In this document: one piece after another, positions 40,520-49,337 of the stretch
Numbering within the stretch: the stretch's first letter is position 1
Layout of the letters: each line of letters starts with the position of its first letter
From: JANQRA01 sp035762545
Lineage (GTDB): Bacteria > Actinomycetota > Acidimicrobiia > Spongiisociales > ZC4RG35
DNA length: 64,000 nt
Reading direction: 5' to 3'
NCBI GenBank assembly: GCA_035762545.1
Contig: DASTOM010000014.1
Span: forward strand, 1-64,000
Notes under the pieces: generated by a model
The model's database searches: none
The model's input: only the letters and a program-made list of their open reading frames with translations
Told to the model about the DNA's origin: nothing
Position numbers and translations under genes: made by a program

Positions 40520-41512
40520 TCAGTCGACAGTGATGCTGGAGATCTCGCGGAGACGGGCGAGGTCGTGTACCGCGTCCATGTAGCGGATCGACCCGGTCTT
40601 AGATCGCATGATCACGGAGTGGGTCACGGCTCGGTCCTCTCCCCGGTAGTTGACCCCTCTCAGGAACTCACCGTTGGTGACTCCTGTCGCCGCGAAGAAG
40701 ATGTTGGTGGAGTCGACCAGGTCGTCGATGCTCAGAACCTGGGTGAGATCGAGACCCTGTTCCCGGGCGAGTTCGCGCTCTGAGTCGTCCCGGGGCCAGA
40801 GACGGCACTGGATCTCACCACCGACACACTTGAGGGCGGCGGCGGCGATCACGGCCTCGGGAGACCCTCCGATGCCAAGGAGGATGTCGGCCTCATGACT
40901 CTCCTGGGCCGTGGCGATCGCACCGGCGACGTCACCGTCGCGGAACAGAGAGATCCTGGCCCCCGCCTGGCGGGCCTCATCGATGTAGCGCTGGTTGCGG
41001 GGACGGTCGAGGATGAGAACCCTGAGGTCGTTCATCTCCTTGCCGTTGGCCTTTGCCACCTGTCCCAGGTTGTGGGCGACGGGTGCTTCGAGGTCGATGG
41101 TCCCGGCCGCCTCCGGTCCGACTGCGATCTTGTCCATGTACACGAGAGAGCCCGGGGCGTACATCGAGCCTCGCCCTTCGGAAAGGGCGATGACCGCGAT
41201 CGCATTTGGCAGTCCGGAGGCAGTCAGTTCAGTGCCGTCGACGGGGTCGACAGCGACGTCGACGATCATGCCGGTCCCGTTGCCCACCTTCTCTCCGTTG
41301 TAGAGCATGGGGGCTTCGTCCTTCTCGCCTTCCCCGATGACCACCTGGCCGTCGATATCGATCGTCGAGAGGTGGAGCCGCATCCCGTCCACCGCGGCCT
41401 GGTCGACTTCCTCCTTGTTACCCCGACCCAGCCAACGGGCGGCTCCCAGGGCGGCCGTCTCGGTGACCCTGACCAGGTCGAGGCCCAGATTTCGCTCTAC
41501 CGGCTCCGCCAT
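40520..41512 (-). CDS. glpX: Class II fructose-1,6-bisphosphatase
   Basis: 330 residues from the ATG at 41512. GlpX signatures: VIGEGEKDEAPMLYNGE, VAVDPVDGTELTASGLPNAI, LILDRPRN, LFRDGDVAGAI, GIGGSPEAVIAAAALKC and the C-terminal ATGVTNGEFLRGV. It removes the 1-phosphate of fructose-1,6-bisphosphate in gluconeogenesis, with Mg/Mn. The ATG shares a base with the thiolase stop (TGATG), so it is coupled to that gene. The 180 bp downstream to dctQ hold no gene. Confidence 0.95.
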   Translation of the reverse strand: MAEPVERNLGLDLVRVTETAALGAARWLGRGNKEEVDQAAVDGMRLHLSTIDIDGQVVIGEGEKDEAPMLYNGEKVGNGTGMIVDVAVDPVDGTELTASGLPNAIAVIALSEGRGSMYAPGSLVYMDKIAVGPEAAGTIDLEAPVAHNLGQVAKANGKEMNDLRVLILDRPRNQRYIDEARQAGARISLFRDGDVAGAIATAQESHEADILLGIGGSPEAVIAAAALKCVGGEIQCRLWPRDDSERELAREQGLDLTQVLSIDDLVDSTNIFFAATGVTNGEFLRGVNYRGEDRAVTHSVIMRSKTGSIRYMDAVHDLARLREISSITVD

Positions 41513-42696
41513 CAGCCGTCGACTCGCACAACCACTGCGTCGCCCTGCCCACCGCCACCACACAGGGCTGCAGCTCCGATTCCGCCCCCGCGATGACGGA
41601 GCGCATTGACCAGGGTCACGATCAGTCGGGCTCCAGTGGCGCCCAGCGGATGACCCAAAGCGACGGCGCCGCCGTTGACGTTCACCTTCGACTCCGAAAT
41701 GTCGAGCATGCGTGCCGACCACAGCGACACGGCGGCGAAGGCTTCGTTGATCTCGACGACATCGAGATCGGAGGGCTCGAGCCCCGCCTTCTTCAGCGCG
41801 ATGAGGAGGGCCTCGGCGGGTCGCTCGTGGAGAGTGGCGTCCACACCGCCTATCTGCCCGTAGGAGAGGATCTCGGCGATCACGGGTGCGCCCGCCGCCT
41901 CGGCAGCGTCCCGATCGGCCACGACGATGGCTGCGGCACCATCGGAGATCTGAGATGCGTTGCCGGCGGTGATCGTCCCCGAGTCCGTGAAAGCGGCGCG
42001 GAGGCCACCCATCGACTCGGCCGTGGCGTCGGCCCGGATCCCTTCGTCGACGGCCACTTCGAGGATGTCAGCCTTTCGTTGCGGAACGGCCACCGAGGTG
42101 ATCTCGTCGGCAAACTGCCCGTTTGCGGTGGCTTCGGCTGCCCTCTGGTGGCTTCGGGCCGCCCACTCGTCCTGTTCGGTGCGGTCGATGCCCAGGGCCC
42201 GATTCTTGAGGTCCGACGACTCGCCCATCGTGCAGTGATCGAAAGCACAGAAGAGACCGTCATGCTGCATGACGTCGATCATCTCGACGTCGCCGATACG
42301 AGCCCCCCAGCGGAGCTCTCGGACGACATGTGGAGAGTTCGTCATCGACTCCATGCCTCCCGCCATCACGAACTTGGAGTCGCCGACGTCGATCGCTCGT
42401 TTGGCCAGGCCTACAGCCGCCATGCCAGAGAGGCACACCTTGTTGACAGTGAGGGATGGGATCGTCATTGGTAGCCCACCGGCGACCGCCGCCTGGCGCG
42501 ATGTGATCTGGCCCTCGCCCGCCTGCAGGACATGGCCGAAGATGACCTCGTCGAAGGCCGCCGGCTCGACGCCTGAGCGTTCTACCGCGGCGGCTATGGC
42601 CTTTCCACCGAGATCGACAGCTCGCAGTGGGGCGAACGCGCCGCCGTAGCGTCCGATCGGGGTGCGAGCGATACCGGTGATTACTGCTTGGCTCAC
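41512..42696 (-). CDS. Acetyl-CoA acetyltransferase (thiolase)
   Basis: 394 residues with the thiolase triad: acyl-carrying Cys in NKVCLSGM (near 88), His in NGGAVALGHPLGATG, and the base Cys in CGGGGQGDAVVV, plus GGMESMTNSPH. Either degradative or biosynthetic thiolase; the length and GGMESM motif favour the acetoacetyl-CoA type. GTG start at 42696 with TACCAT seven bases upstream and no SD: a leaderless gene, divergent from the epimerase. Confidence 0.92.
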   Translation of the reverse strand: MSQAVITGIARTPIGRYGGAFAPLRAVDLGGKAIAAAVERSGVEPAAFDEVIFGHVLQAGEGQITSRQAAVAGGLPMTIPSLTVNKVCLSGMAAVGLAKRAIDVGDSKFVMAGGMESMTNSPHVVRELRWGARIGDVEMIDVMQHDGLFCAFDHCTMGESSDLKNRALGIDRTEQDEWAARSHQRAAEATANGQFADEITSVAVPQRKADILEVAVDEGIRADATAESMGGLRAAFTDSGTITAGNASQISDGAAAIVVADRDAAEAAGAPVIAEILSYGQIGGVDATLHERPAEALLIALKKAGLEPSDLDVVEINEAFAAVSLWSARMLDISESKVNVNGGAVALGHPLGATGARLIVTLVNALRHRGGGIGAAALCGGGGQGDAVVVRVDG

Positions 42697-42703
42697 CGCG
42701 TCA

Positions 42704-42749
42704 ATGGTACCGGCCGGGGCATGACAGGGCCCAAGTCGGCAAATACGCT
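42704..42749. promoter_or_regulatory. Divergent leaderless promoters, thiolase/epimerase
   Basis: Minus strand: TACCAT (42709-42704), seven bases before the thiolase GTG. Plus strand: TACGCT (42744-42749), seven bases before the epimerase ATG. The 60 bp between the two start codons carry both -10 boxes and no SD. Confidence 0.55.
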
Positions 42750-42756
42750 GACTGCG

Positions 42757-43167
42757 ATGAAGCTGCTCAATCTCGACCATGTCGCCATCGCCGTGAATGA
42801 CCTCGATGCCGCGATCGACGCCTACCGGGAGCGCTACATCGTCGAGCCTCTCTATCGGGAGACGGTCGAGAGTCAGGGAGTCGAGGAGGCGATGATCCCC
42901 ATGGGAGGCTCATTCATACAGCTGCTGCAACCCCTCTCGGGTGAAACCCCTGTGGGCCGCTTCTTGTCCAAGAACGGTGAGGGTCTTCACCACGTTGCCT
43001 ACGCCGTTCTCGACATCGAATCCGCTCTCGCTCATCTGGTCACCACCGGTGCCCGTCTGGTGGACACCGAACCGAGGATCGGCGGTCGTGGCGCACGCAT
43101 CGCGTTCGTCCACCCCTCTGACATCGGAGGTACCCTCATCGAGTTGGTGGAGTTGAGCAATGGCTGA
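42757..43167 (+). CDS. mce: Methylmalonyl-CoA epimerase
   Basis: 136-residue vicinal-oxygen-chelate protein with two beta-alpha-beta-beta-beta modules. LDHVAIAVNDLDAAIDAY (metal His), GSFIQLLQPLSGETPVGRFLSKNGEGLHHVAYAV (Gln, second His) and GTLIELVEL (Glu) match the epimerase that interconverts (S)- and (R)-methylmalonyl-CoA in propionate metabolism. Overlaps the next gene by 8 bp. Confidence 0.9.
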   Translation: MKLLNLDHVAIAVNDLDAAIDAYRERYIVEPLYRETVESQGVEEAMIPMGGSFIQLLQPLSGETPVGRFLSKNGEGLHHVAYAVLDIESALAHLVTTGARLVDTEPRIGGRGARIAFVHPSDIGGTLIELVELSNG

Positions 43168-43363
43168 GTCCCAGATCGAGATCAAAGGCGGAGCGGGCGA
43201 GTTCGAGGCCGCGGTGATCGCGGTCGTCCTCGACCGGATCGCCCAGGAGGAAGCAGCTGCACGCAGTGGCAAACGGGCACGTCTCGGTGATTTGCCTGCC
43301 TGGGTCCGCGCCATCCAGCCGGAACGAAACCGGTTCCCGGGCGACTTCGTCTATCCCGACTGA
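43160..43363 (+). CDS. Acyl-CoA carboxylase epsilon-subunit-like small protein
   Basis: A 67-residue protein: GGAGEFEAAVIAVVLDRIAQEE helix, a basic linker and a Trp-containing end (PAWVRAIQPERNR). Size and layout resemble the epsilon subunits of actinobacterial acyl/propionyl-CoA carboxylases, small helical proteins that join alpha and beta subunits. Coupling to methylmalonyl-CoA epimerase supports a place in propionyl-CoA metabolism. The large carboxylase subunits are not in the window. The 3' end overlaps murJ (convergent) by 13 bp. Confidence 0.5.
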   Translation: MAESQIEIKGGAGEFEAAVIAVVLDRIAQEEAAARSGKRARLGDLPAWVRAIQPERNRFPGDFVYPD

Positions 43364-44898
43364 CTTCGGCGGTGCCGTAGCACCTCGCCCATCTCCGGTG
43401 ATCTCAGCACCGCAGACACTCCCAGGAAGAGGGCCAGGGTGACCACGAGTCCGATCGTGCCCGCCACCAGGGCTTCGCCGATGCCTACCGGGCCGTCGCC
43501 GAGGATGCCGTTCGTCAGGAACGCTCCGAGTGCGCCCGCTACTGCAGCGGCGAGCATTCCCCGGAAGAAAGCGGGGGCCAGTCGCCTCACGGCCGGCCAC
43601 CCAGAGTCGAAACCCCAGGCCACCAGCATCGCGAGCGCATAGCCCACCATGATCAGGGTGGAGGCGAGGGCGAAACCCTCCACGCCGAATCGGTCGTAGA
43701 GACCGAGCCACACAGGGATAGCCAGGACGGAGAAGGCGGTTCCGATCAGGACCGGGGTCCACATCCTCCGCTTTGCGTAGAAATGTCGGACGAGGAGTTG
43801 GTGCAGACCCCACGCCGGGATCGAGAAGGCGAAGATGGTCAGCAACTGCGCCACCAGGTCGGCGTTGGCCGAGGTGAACTCCCCATACTCGTAGATCAGC
43901 CGTACACCGGGCCGCGCCAGAACGACGACGACTGCGGTCGCCGCCGCCGCAACGAAGAGGGTCTTGCGAGCCGCCCGCCCGGTGGTCTCGACCAGCTCGT
44001 CGTTGGCCCCACGTGCCGCCAGGCTGGCCAGGAACGGGAAAGCGGCTACTCCTGCCGCCTGAGCGATGACCCCGACAGGGACCATGTTGAGCCTGCGGGC
44101 GAAAGTCAGCGCGGCGATCGCCCCCTCCTCGACCTGACCAAAGAAGCGAACGAACTGTTCGTCGAGGACAGCGACCGATTGACCCACCATCAGTGGGATC
44201 GCCAGGATCAGATACTCCCCGACCGCAGACTCGCCGCGACGTGGCGCGAGGAACCACGTGCCGGTGCGTCGGGCGCCGAGCCACTGGAGGCCAAAGTTCC
44301 CAACAGCAGCCCCGACCACCGCACCGATCAGGAAGGATTCCGGGGAAGGGTCCCCACCGGCCCAGCCGACCAGGCCCCCGGCGATGATCCCGAGGTTGTA
44401 GACCAGGGGGGCAATGGCCGGGTACAGGAACCGCTTGTGGGTGTACTGCACGGCCATGAGGAGAGCGCCGAGCACAAGAAAGACCTGGGCCGGCAAGACC
44501 AGGCGGGTGAGGTACGTGAGGTGGGCGGAGTCCTCGACTCTCGGGAACAAGAGGTCGACGATCTGGGGAGCGAACAGCCACATCAGCGCGGTCAAGGCGA
44601 GGATGGCGACGGTGACGAACCGGAAAACGGAGGTGAAGGCACGGCTGGCTCCGTCCCCGTCGCCGGATTCGATGTGACGGCTCAGGATGGGTACCAGCGT
44701 GATGGTCAGGTAGGCGCCGGCCAGCAGATAGTTGAGCATGTCGGGAACCAGGAAGGCGGCGAAGTAGAGGTCGGCTTCCGCATTGGCGCCGATGAGAGTG
44801 GCCAGGAGGGCATCGCGGACCAATCCCAGGAGACGGGAGAGGAGCACGCTCGCTGCCACGATGGCGGCTGCGGTGCCCATTCGTACCGGACGACTCAT
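43351..44898 (-). CDS. murJ: Lipid II flippase MurJ (MviN family)
   Basis: 515 residues with about fourteen membrane helices. Family marks: SVLLSRLLGLVRDALLATLIGANAEADLYFAAFLVPDMLNYLLAGA, LTFARRLNMVPVGVIAQAAGVAAFPFLA and GLHQLLVRHFYAKRRMWTPVLIG. It moves lipid-linked peptidoglycan precursor across the membrane. The large open frame on the opposite strand (43783-44961) is a shadow. Overlaps the PHP gene by ATGA. Confidence 0.9.
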   Translation of the reverse strand: MSRPVRMGTAAAIVAASVLLSRLLGLVRDALLATLIGANAEADLYFAAFLVPDMLNYLLAGAYLTITLVPILSRHIESGDGDGASRAFTSVFRFVTVAILALTALMWLFAPQIVDLLFPRVEDSAHLTYLTRLVLPAQVFLVLGALLMAVQYTHKRFLYPAIAPLVYNLGIIAGGLVGWAGGDPSPESFLIGAVVGAAVGNFGLQWLGARRTGTWFLAPRRGESAVGEYLILAIPLMVGQSVAVLDEQFVRFFGQVEEGAIAALTFARRLNMVPVGVIAQAAGVAAFPFLASLAARGANDELVETTGRAARKTLFVAAAATAVVVVLARPGVRLIYEYGEFTSANADLVAQLLTIFAFSIPAWGLHQLLVRHFYAKRRMWTPVLIGTAFSVLAIPVWLGLYDRFGVEGFALASTLIMVGYALAMLVAWGFDSGWPAVRRLAPAFFRGMLAAAVAGALGAFLTNGILGDGPVGIGEALVAGTIGLVVTLALFLGVSAVLRSPEMGEVLRHRRSQSG

Positions 44899-45743
44899 GA
44901 CACGCCGACGAAGGGCAGGAGACCGTCCATCACGGATGCTGGCACTGCCAGGTCGCCGTAACCCGTCCCGATCGAGAGCCCCTCCTTGTAGGCGCCGTGA
45001 TAGTCGCTGCCCCCGGTCGGGACCAGGTCGAAGCGGTGCGCCAGATCGACGTACCCGTCACGTTCGTGTCGCCGGTACGACGAGTAGAGGGCCTCGAGCC
45101 CGATCAGACCTGCGGACTTGAGACGGGTCAGCATGTCAGCCATCTCTCCCGAGGTGTGGATCCCCAGGGTGTGCGGGTGGGCGAGTACGGGCACCGCCCC
45201 CGATTCTCGCGCCAGGGCGATCGCTTCCTCGGGTTCGAGTCGGTCTCTGCTGACGTATGCCGGCCTTCCGTTGCCGAGCCACTGGTCGAATGCGACGCGG
45301 ATGTCGGGCACGTAACCCCGGGCCACCATGACCGCTGCGATGTGCGGTCTGCCCACCGACCCGCCTCCGGCTTCTTCGAGGACTTCTTCGATGGTGAGGG
45401 GGAGACCGGCGGCGCAGAGGAGGTCGACGATCCTCGAGTTGCGTTCCCGACGTCCCAGTTGCAGACCGTGGAGACGGTCCTGGAGCGGCCCTGCCCCCGG
45501 CTCCAGCCACAGGACCAGAAGATGCATCCCACCGTCGTGATAGGAGAGTGACAGCTCGACTCCGGGGATCAGATCGATGCCCGTCTCGACTGCCGCGGTG
45601 CGAGCCGACTGAATCCCCTCCTGGGTGTCATGATCGGTGAGCGCTATCACCTCGAGACCGGCATCGGTCGCGCGAGCGACGAGGGTTGCGGGGTCGTCTG
45701 TTCCGTCAGATGCGGTCGAATGGAGGTGAAGGTCGATGGGCAT
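44895..45743 (-). CDS. PHP-domain phosphoesterase (nucleoside 3',5'-bisphosphatase/RNase AM type)
   Basis: 282-residue PHP protein. Metal ligands: DLHLHSTASDGTDDP, LTDHDTQEG, PGVELSLSYHDGGMH, GRPHIAA, VPVLAHPHTLG and GGSDYHGAYKEG. The arrangement is that of the YciV/RNase AM group, trinuclear Mn enzymes hydrolysing 3',5'-nucleotides or short RNA 5' ends. Cotranscribed with murJ (ATGA overlap). Confidence 0.88.
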   Translation of the reverse strand: MPIDLHLHSTASDGTDDPATLVARATDAGLEVIALTDHDTQEGIQSARTAAVETGIDLIPGVELSLSYHDGGMHLLVLWLEPGAGPLQDRLHGLQLGRRERNSRIVDLLCAAGLPLTIEEVLEEAGGGSVGRPHIAAVMVARGYVPDIRVAFDQWLGNGRPAYVSRDRLEPEEAIALARESGAVPVLAHPHTLGIHTSGEMADMLTRLKSAGLIGLEALYSSYRRHERDGYVDLAHRFDLVPTGGSDYHGAYKEGLSIGTGYGDLAVPASVMDGLLPFVGVS

Positions 45744-45777
45744 CAGCTGTCGATGCCGATGATGCCCTCTCCGACCG

Positions 45778-46554
45778 TCAAGAACCGGCTACGTCGATCG
45801 TGATCGACTCGATGTAGACCGTCTCGATGGGCAGCCCTGGTTGCGCCGTGGCGGTGGGGACATCTCCAATCGCAGCCAGAGTCTCCTCACCCTCGACGAC
45901 TGTGCCGAGGACGTTGAAGTTGTTGGTCAACACCCGACCATCGTCGCCGGCGACGAGGAAGAAGCGCGAGCCGGTGCTGCGGGCTCCCCGGTTGTCCATC
46001 GCCACGACCCCCTGCTCATAGACGAATCCCTCGTCCGGGTACTCGTCGGCGATCACGTATCCCGGGTCACCAGTCCCGTTGGCCTGCGGGTCGCCAGTGA
46101 ACGATCGAAACGTCGGGGAAACTATGTAGAAGACCTGGCCGTCGTAGAAGCCCTCCCGTGCGAGGAACACGAATGAGTTGGCAGTCTCGGGGGCGTCGGC
46201 GTTGTTCAGCTCGATCACGAGGTCCCCACACGAAGTCGCGATCGTGGCGGTCACGGTGACCGACGGCGTGATGTCGGTCTGAGGCTCGGGCGCTTCGAAG
46301 GACATGATCTCTTCCGCCGGTGGCTGGGTGCCTCCGCATGCGGTCTCCTGCTGTCGAAAGTCCTCGTAGGTGCCCGGCAGGTCGGTGGAGTCGCCGTCGA
46401 AGATGCCGCCGAAGGTGAAGATCCCGACTACGACGAGACCAAACACGACGGCGGTGCCGAGACGCCGCGTGAGCTCGCGCCGCGACTCTTGCTTGCGTTC
46501 GGCCTCGCGCTTTGCTGCGCGCTGTTCCTTCTGACGCTGACGGCGATCCGACAT
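45778..46554 (-). CDS. Membrane-anchored cyclophilin-type peptidyl-prolyl isomerase
   Basis: 258 residues: a very basic cytoplasmic N-terminus (RQRQKEQRAAKREAERKQ), one membrane helix (TAVVFGLVVVGIFTFGGIF), a linker with a free Cys, then a cyclophilin domain from about 95 (VIELNNADAPETANSFVFLAREGFYDGQVFYIV, GSRFFLV, FNVLGTVVEGEETLAAIG). Likely an extracytoplasmic folding helper. The usual catalytic Arg of FHR is replaced in this stretch by FYIV, as in many divergent bacterial cyclophilins, so activity may be low. Confidence 0.87.
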   Translation of the reverse strand: MSDRRQRQKEQRAAKREAERKQESRRELTRRLGTAVVFGLVVVGIFTFGGIFDGDSTDLPGTYEDFRQQETACGGTQPPAEEIMSFEAPEPQTDITPSVTVTATIATSCGDLVIELNNADAPETANSFVFLAREGFYDGQVFYIVSPTFRSFTGDPQANGTGDPGYVIADEYPDEGFVYEQGVVAMDNRGARSTGSRFFLVAGDDGRVLTNNFNVLGTVVEGEETLAAIGDVPTATAQPGLPIETVYIESITIDVAGS

Positions 46555-46643
46555 GGCGCTGCGACTTTAGGCGGGGGCGGATTCCAACTCTCCATCGCTG
46601 ATGGTTCGTATTGCGCCGCCGAAACCTCCAAACTGGCGTCGAC

Positions 46644-47624
46644 ATGCCAGTGATCGTCCAGAAGTATGGCGGCACTTCGGTGGCCGACTCGACCCGGATC
46701 AAAGCCGTGGCCGACCGGGTCGTACGAACCCGCCAGATGGGCTACGACCCTGTGGTCGTGGTTTCCGCGATGGGCGAGACGACCGACACGCTCCTCGGTC
46801 TTGCCGCCGAGATCAGCACGGCCCCCCATCCACGCGAGATGGACATGCTGCTGACTGCGGGCGAGCGGATCTCGATGGCCCTCCTGGCGATGGCCCTCAA
46901 CGATCGTGGCGTGCCGGCCGTCAGCTACACGGGTTCACAGGCGGGAATCCTCACTGACTCGGCGCACGGCGGGGCCCGCATCACCAAGATCACAGGAGAG
47001 CGGGTCCGGGGATCACTCGCTGAGGGCAAGGTCGTCATCGTCGCCGGATTCCAGGGGGTCGACCCGGCCTCGAAAGAGATCACGACTCTGGGGCGAGGAG
47101 GGTCGGATACCACTGCGGTGGCACTCGCCGCCACCCTCGACGCAGAAGCGTGTGAGATCCTGACCGATGTCGCCGGCGTCTTCACTGCCGATCCGCGTGT
47201 TGTGCCGGAGGCCCGTCTCCTGCCAGAGATCGAGTACCTCCAGATGCTGGCCCTGGCGGGCGCCGGCGCCGGAGTGTTGATGCCGCATTCGGTCGAGACC
47301 GCACGCGACCACGGAGTCTCGGTGCACGTGCGGTCGTCCTTCGACGAGGAGCAGGGGACGTGGGTGCGATCCGATGCGCCGACCCGCCCGTTCGTGGGCA
47401 TCGCAAATCGGGTCGCCGATGGTCAGGCAGTCATAACGGTGGTTGGGTCCGAGGCGCATTCGGTCGCCAACCACGAGATGGTCGCTCTCCACGACGCCGG
47501 GATCGTCACCGCACTGATCAATGCCGACGATCATTCGGTGTCGATGGGCGTGTCGGAGGAACAAATCGGACCGGCGGTACGGTTTCTGCATACCCGGCTG
47601 TTTCAAATGGAGGCCTCGAAATGA
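46644..47624 (+). CDS. lysC: Aspartate kinase with shortened regulatory part
   Basis: 326 residues from the ATG at 46644 (MPVIVQKYGGTSVAD), compared with about 400-420 for usual lysC. The kinase domain is complete: KYGGTSVAD, SAMGETTDTLLG, GERISMALLA, GFQGVDPASKEITTLGRGGSDTTAVALAA, and MPHSVETARDHGVSVHVRSSF. The remaining ~80 residues leave room for only one ACT domain instead of two. It catalyses the first step of the Lys/Thr/Met pathway; feedback control may differ. ATGA overlap with asd. Confidence 0.9.
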   Translation: MPVIVQKYGGTSVADSTRIKAVADRVVRTRQMGYDPVVVVSAMGETTDTLLGLAAEISTAPHPREMDMLLTAGERISMALLAMALNDRGVPAVSYTGSQAGILTDSAHGGARITKITGERVRGSLAEGKVVIVAGFQGVDPASKEITTLGRGGSDTTAVALAATLDAEACEILTDVAGVFTADPRVVPEARLLPEIEYLQMLALAGAGAGVLMPHSVETARDHGVSVHVRSSFDEEQGTWVRSDAPTRPFVGIANRVADGQAVITVVGSEAHSVANHEMVALHDAGIVTALINADDHSVSMGVSEEQIGPAVRFLHTRLFQMEASK

Positions 47625-48628
47625 CGAACGTTGCAGTCGTCGGCGCCACCGGCGCAGTCGGTAGGACCATGCTGTCGATCCTGGAGGAGAGAGCCTTCCC
47701 GGCCGACCAACTGCGGCTCGCCGCCTCGACCCGGTCAGCGGGCTCAATCGTCGATACCTACGTCGGCCCGGTGGTGGTGGAGGACCTGGCGACTCTCGAC
47801 CCAACCGGGATCGACATCGCTCTGTTCTCCGCGGGCGGCGCGCGGTCCAAGGAACACGCTCCCCGTTTCGCTGAGGCCGGGGCCGTTGTGATCGACAACT
47901 CGTCTGCCTTCCGCATGGATGACGACGTCCCGCTCGTCGTGGCCGGAGTCAACGACGCAGCAGTCTCCGACCATCGAGGAATCATCGCCAATCCGAACTG
48001 CACCACCATGACTCTGATGATGGCCGCCGGTCCACTTCACGAGGCTGCCGGCCTCCAGTCGATGGTCGCAGTGTCGTACCAGGCCGTTTCCGGGTCGGGC
48101 TATCAAGGGGTCGAGGAGCTGCTGGATCAGCACGGCCCGCTTGGCTCCGACGTCGATTCGCTGATGCGCGGCGGCTGGGCCGATCCGGGACCGCAGATCT
48201 ACGAACGACCAATCGCCTGGAACGTAGTTCCCTTCGCTGGCAACGAGGTCGACGCCGGATACACCGACGAGGAGATGAAGCTGGTCAACGAGTCACGCAA
48301 GATCCTCGACATCCCCGGACTTGCGGTGGAGCCGACGTGTGTTCGGGTTCCCGTTCTGGTCGGCCATGGGGTTGTCGCCACGCTGACCTTCGAGCGAACT
48401 GTCTCCGTCGACGAGGCGATCTCGGTTCTGTCCTCGGCACCTGGGGTCGAGGTCTGGAAAGACCGCACCCCGACTCCCTTGGACGCCGCCGGCATCGACG
48501 ATGTTCTGGTCGGTCGGGTCAGGGAAACGGTGACTACACCCAACGGTCTCAACGTCTGGGTGGTCGGTGACAATCTGCGCAAAGGCGCCGCGCTGAACGC
48601 CCTTCAGATCGCCGAACTGCTGATCTGA
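47621..48628 (+). CDS. asd: Aspartate-semialdehyde dehydrogenase
   Basis: 335 residues. NADPH-binding VAVVGATGAVGRTML, the catalytic Cys in ANPNCTTMTLMMA (near 126), AVSGSGYQG, and RVPVLVGHGV. Reduces aspartyl phosphate made by the kinase encoded just upstream. Coupled by ATGA at 47621-47624. Ends exactly next to the stop of the convergent small gene. Confidence 0.95.
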   Translation: MTNVAVVGATGAVGRTMLSILEERAFPADQLRLAASTRSAGSIVDTYVGPVVVEDLATLDPTGIDIALFSAGGARSKEHAPRFAEAGAVVIDNSSAFRMDDDVPLVVAGVNDAAVSDHRGIIANPNCTTMTLMMAAGPLHEAAGLQSMVAVSYQAVSGSGYQGVEELLDQHGPLGSDVDSLMRGGWADPGPQIYERPIAWNVVPFAGNEVDAGYTDEEMKLVNESRKILDIPGLAVEPTCVRVPVLVGHGVVATLTFERTVSVDEAISVLSSAPGVEVWKDRTPTPLDAAGIDDVLVGRVRETVTTPNGLNVWVVGDNLRKGAALNALQIAELLI

Positions 48629-48928
48629 TCAGTCGTCGGTACGGAGAAGGGCGGCCATCCGCTGCCGGAGGGCGGGATGGGCGTGCTTCAGCCCCAGTTC
48701 CACGGCGAATCGGGCGTCTTCCGATACATCGAGGATGATGGCCTCACCTTCGGCGCGTATGTGAAACCCGTCTGGAAGTGCCTGGATCCGCATGTCTTCA
48801 CGACCCCAGTCAGCCACTTCCTCGGACCCGATCGACATGTGCAGGCGATCGTCGGTGAGGTCGACGATCACAGCGATGGGCTGGGCGTTTTCGCCTTCGA
48901 TCTGCAGTTGTGCGTCGTAAGTGCTCAT
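48629..48928 (-). CDS. Small conserved-looking protein of unknown function
   Basis: 99 residues, acidic, with alternating beta strands (DAQLQIEGENAQPIAVIVDLTDDRLHMSIG; ADWGREDMRIQALPDGFHIRAEGEAIILDV) and a C-terminal helix ending PALRQRMAALL. This resembles a small PH-like or beta-sandwich domain, but no family is named. A good SD, GAGGAGGT, lies three bases before the ATG, which supports it as a true gene. Confidence 0.7.
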   Translation of the reverse strand: MSTYDAQLQIEGENAQPIAVIVDLTDDRLHMSIGSEEVADWGREDMRIQALPDGFHIRAEGEAIILDVSEDARFAVELGLKHAHPALRQRMAALLRTDD

Positions 48929-49146
48929 CGACCTCCTCGTCTGGCGCCATCAGACTATCCCGACAACCCCGTGCCCACCAGGGGACTAGTGCGCAGATAG
49001 CGCCAGGTGATTAGTCCCACAATCACCGAGAGCAACCCGGTCATCGCGCACATGGTGGCGGTGGTGACGTCTAGGGACCCTGAGTTCCCACAGGAGGGGC
49101 GGTGGTGCGTTAACCCGTTCGATCTGGCGTCGTTTCAGCCCATCGG

Positions 49147-49152
49147 TACAAT
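49147..49152 (+). promoter_or_regulatory. -10 box of tRNA-Pro
   Basis: TACAAT ten bases before the first tRNA base; no clear -35. The 233 bp from 48929 to here hold no gene; a frame at 49007-49249 crosses the tRNA and is rejected. Confidence 0.55.
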
Positions 49153-49161
49153 CCAGAAGAT

Positions 49162-49238
49162 CGGGACGTGGCGCAGCTTGGTAGCGCGCAGCGTTCGGGA
49201 CGCTGAGGTCGTGGGTTCGAATCCCGCCGTCCCGACCA
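49162..49238 (+). tRNA. tRNA-Pro (CGG anticodon)
   Basis: 77 nt including an encoded CCA end. Acceptor CGGGACG pairs with CGTCCCG; D-arm GCGC/GCGC; anticodon stem CAGCG/CGCTG with loop TTCGGGA (anticodon CGG); T-arm GTGGG-TTCGAAT-CCCGC. C1 and the UCGGG-type loop fit bacterial tRNA-Pro. Confidence 0.96.
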
Positions 49239-49337
49239 CCTCAATTTGAAACGCCGATGCTGGTCGGGGCTTGCAGTCGGCCATGCAGCACCTCGGTCGC
49301 CGCCCGTCGACCCTTCTTATGTTGGGGTGCCCCCTTT

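Noticed and set aside
43783..44961. 392-codon plus-strand open frame
   Set aside because: Antisense of murJ, low-complexity hydrophilic composition; murJ has clear family motifs.
49007..49249. 80-codon plus-strand open frame
   Set aside because: Crosses the whole tRNA-Pro gene and has no SD.
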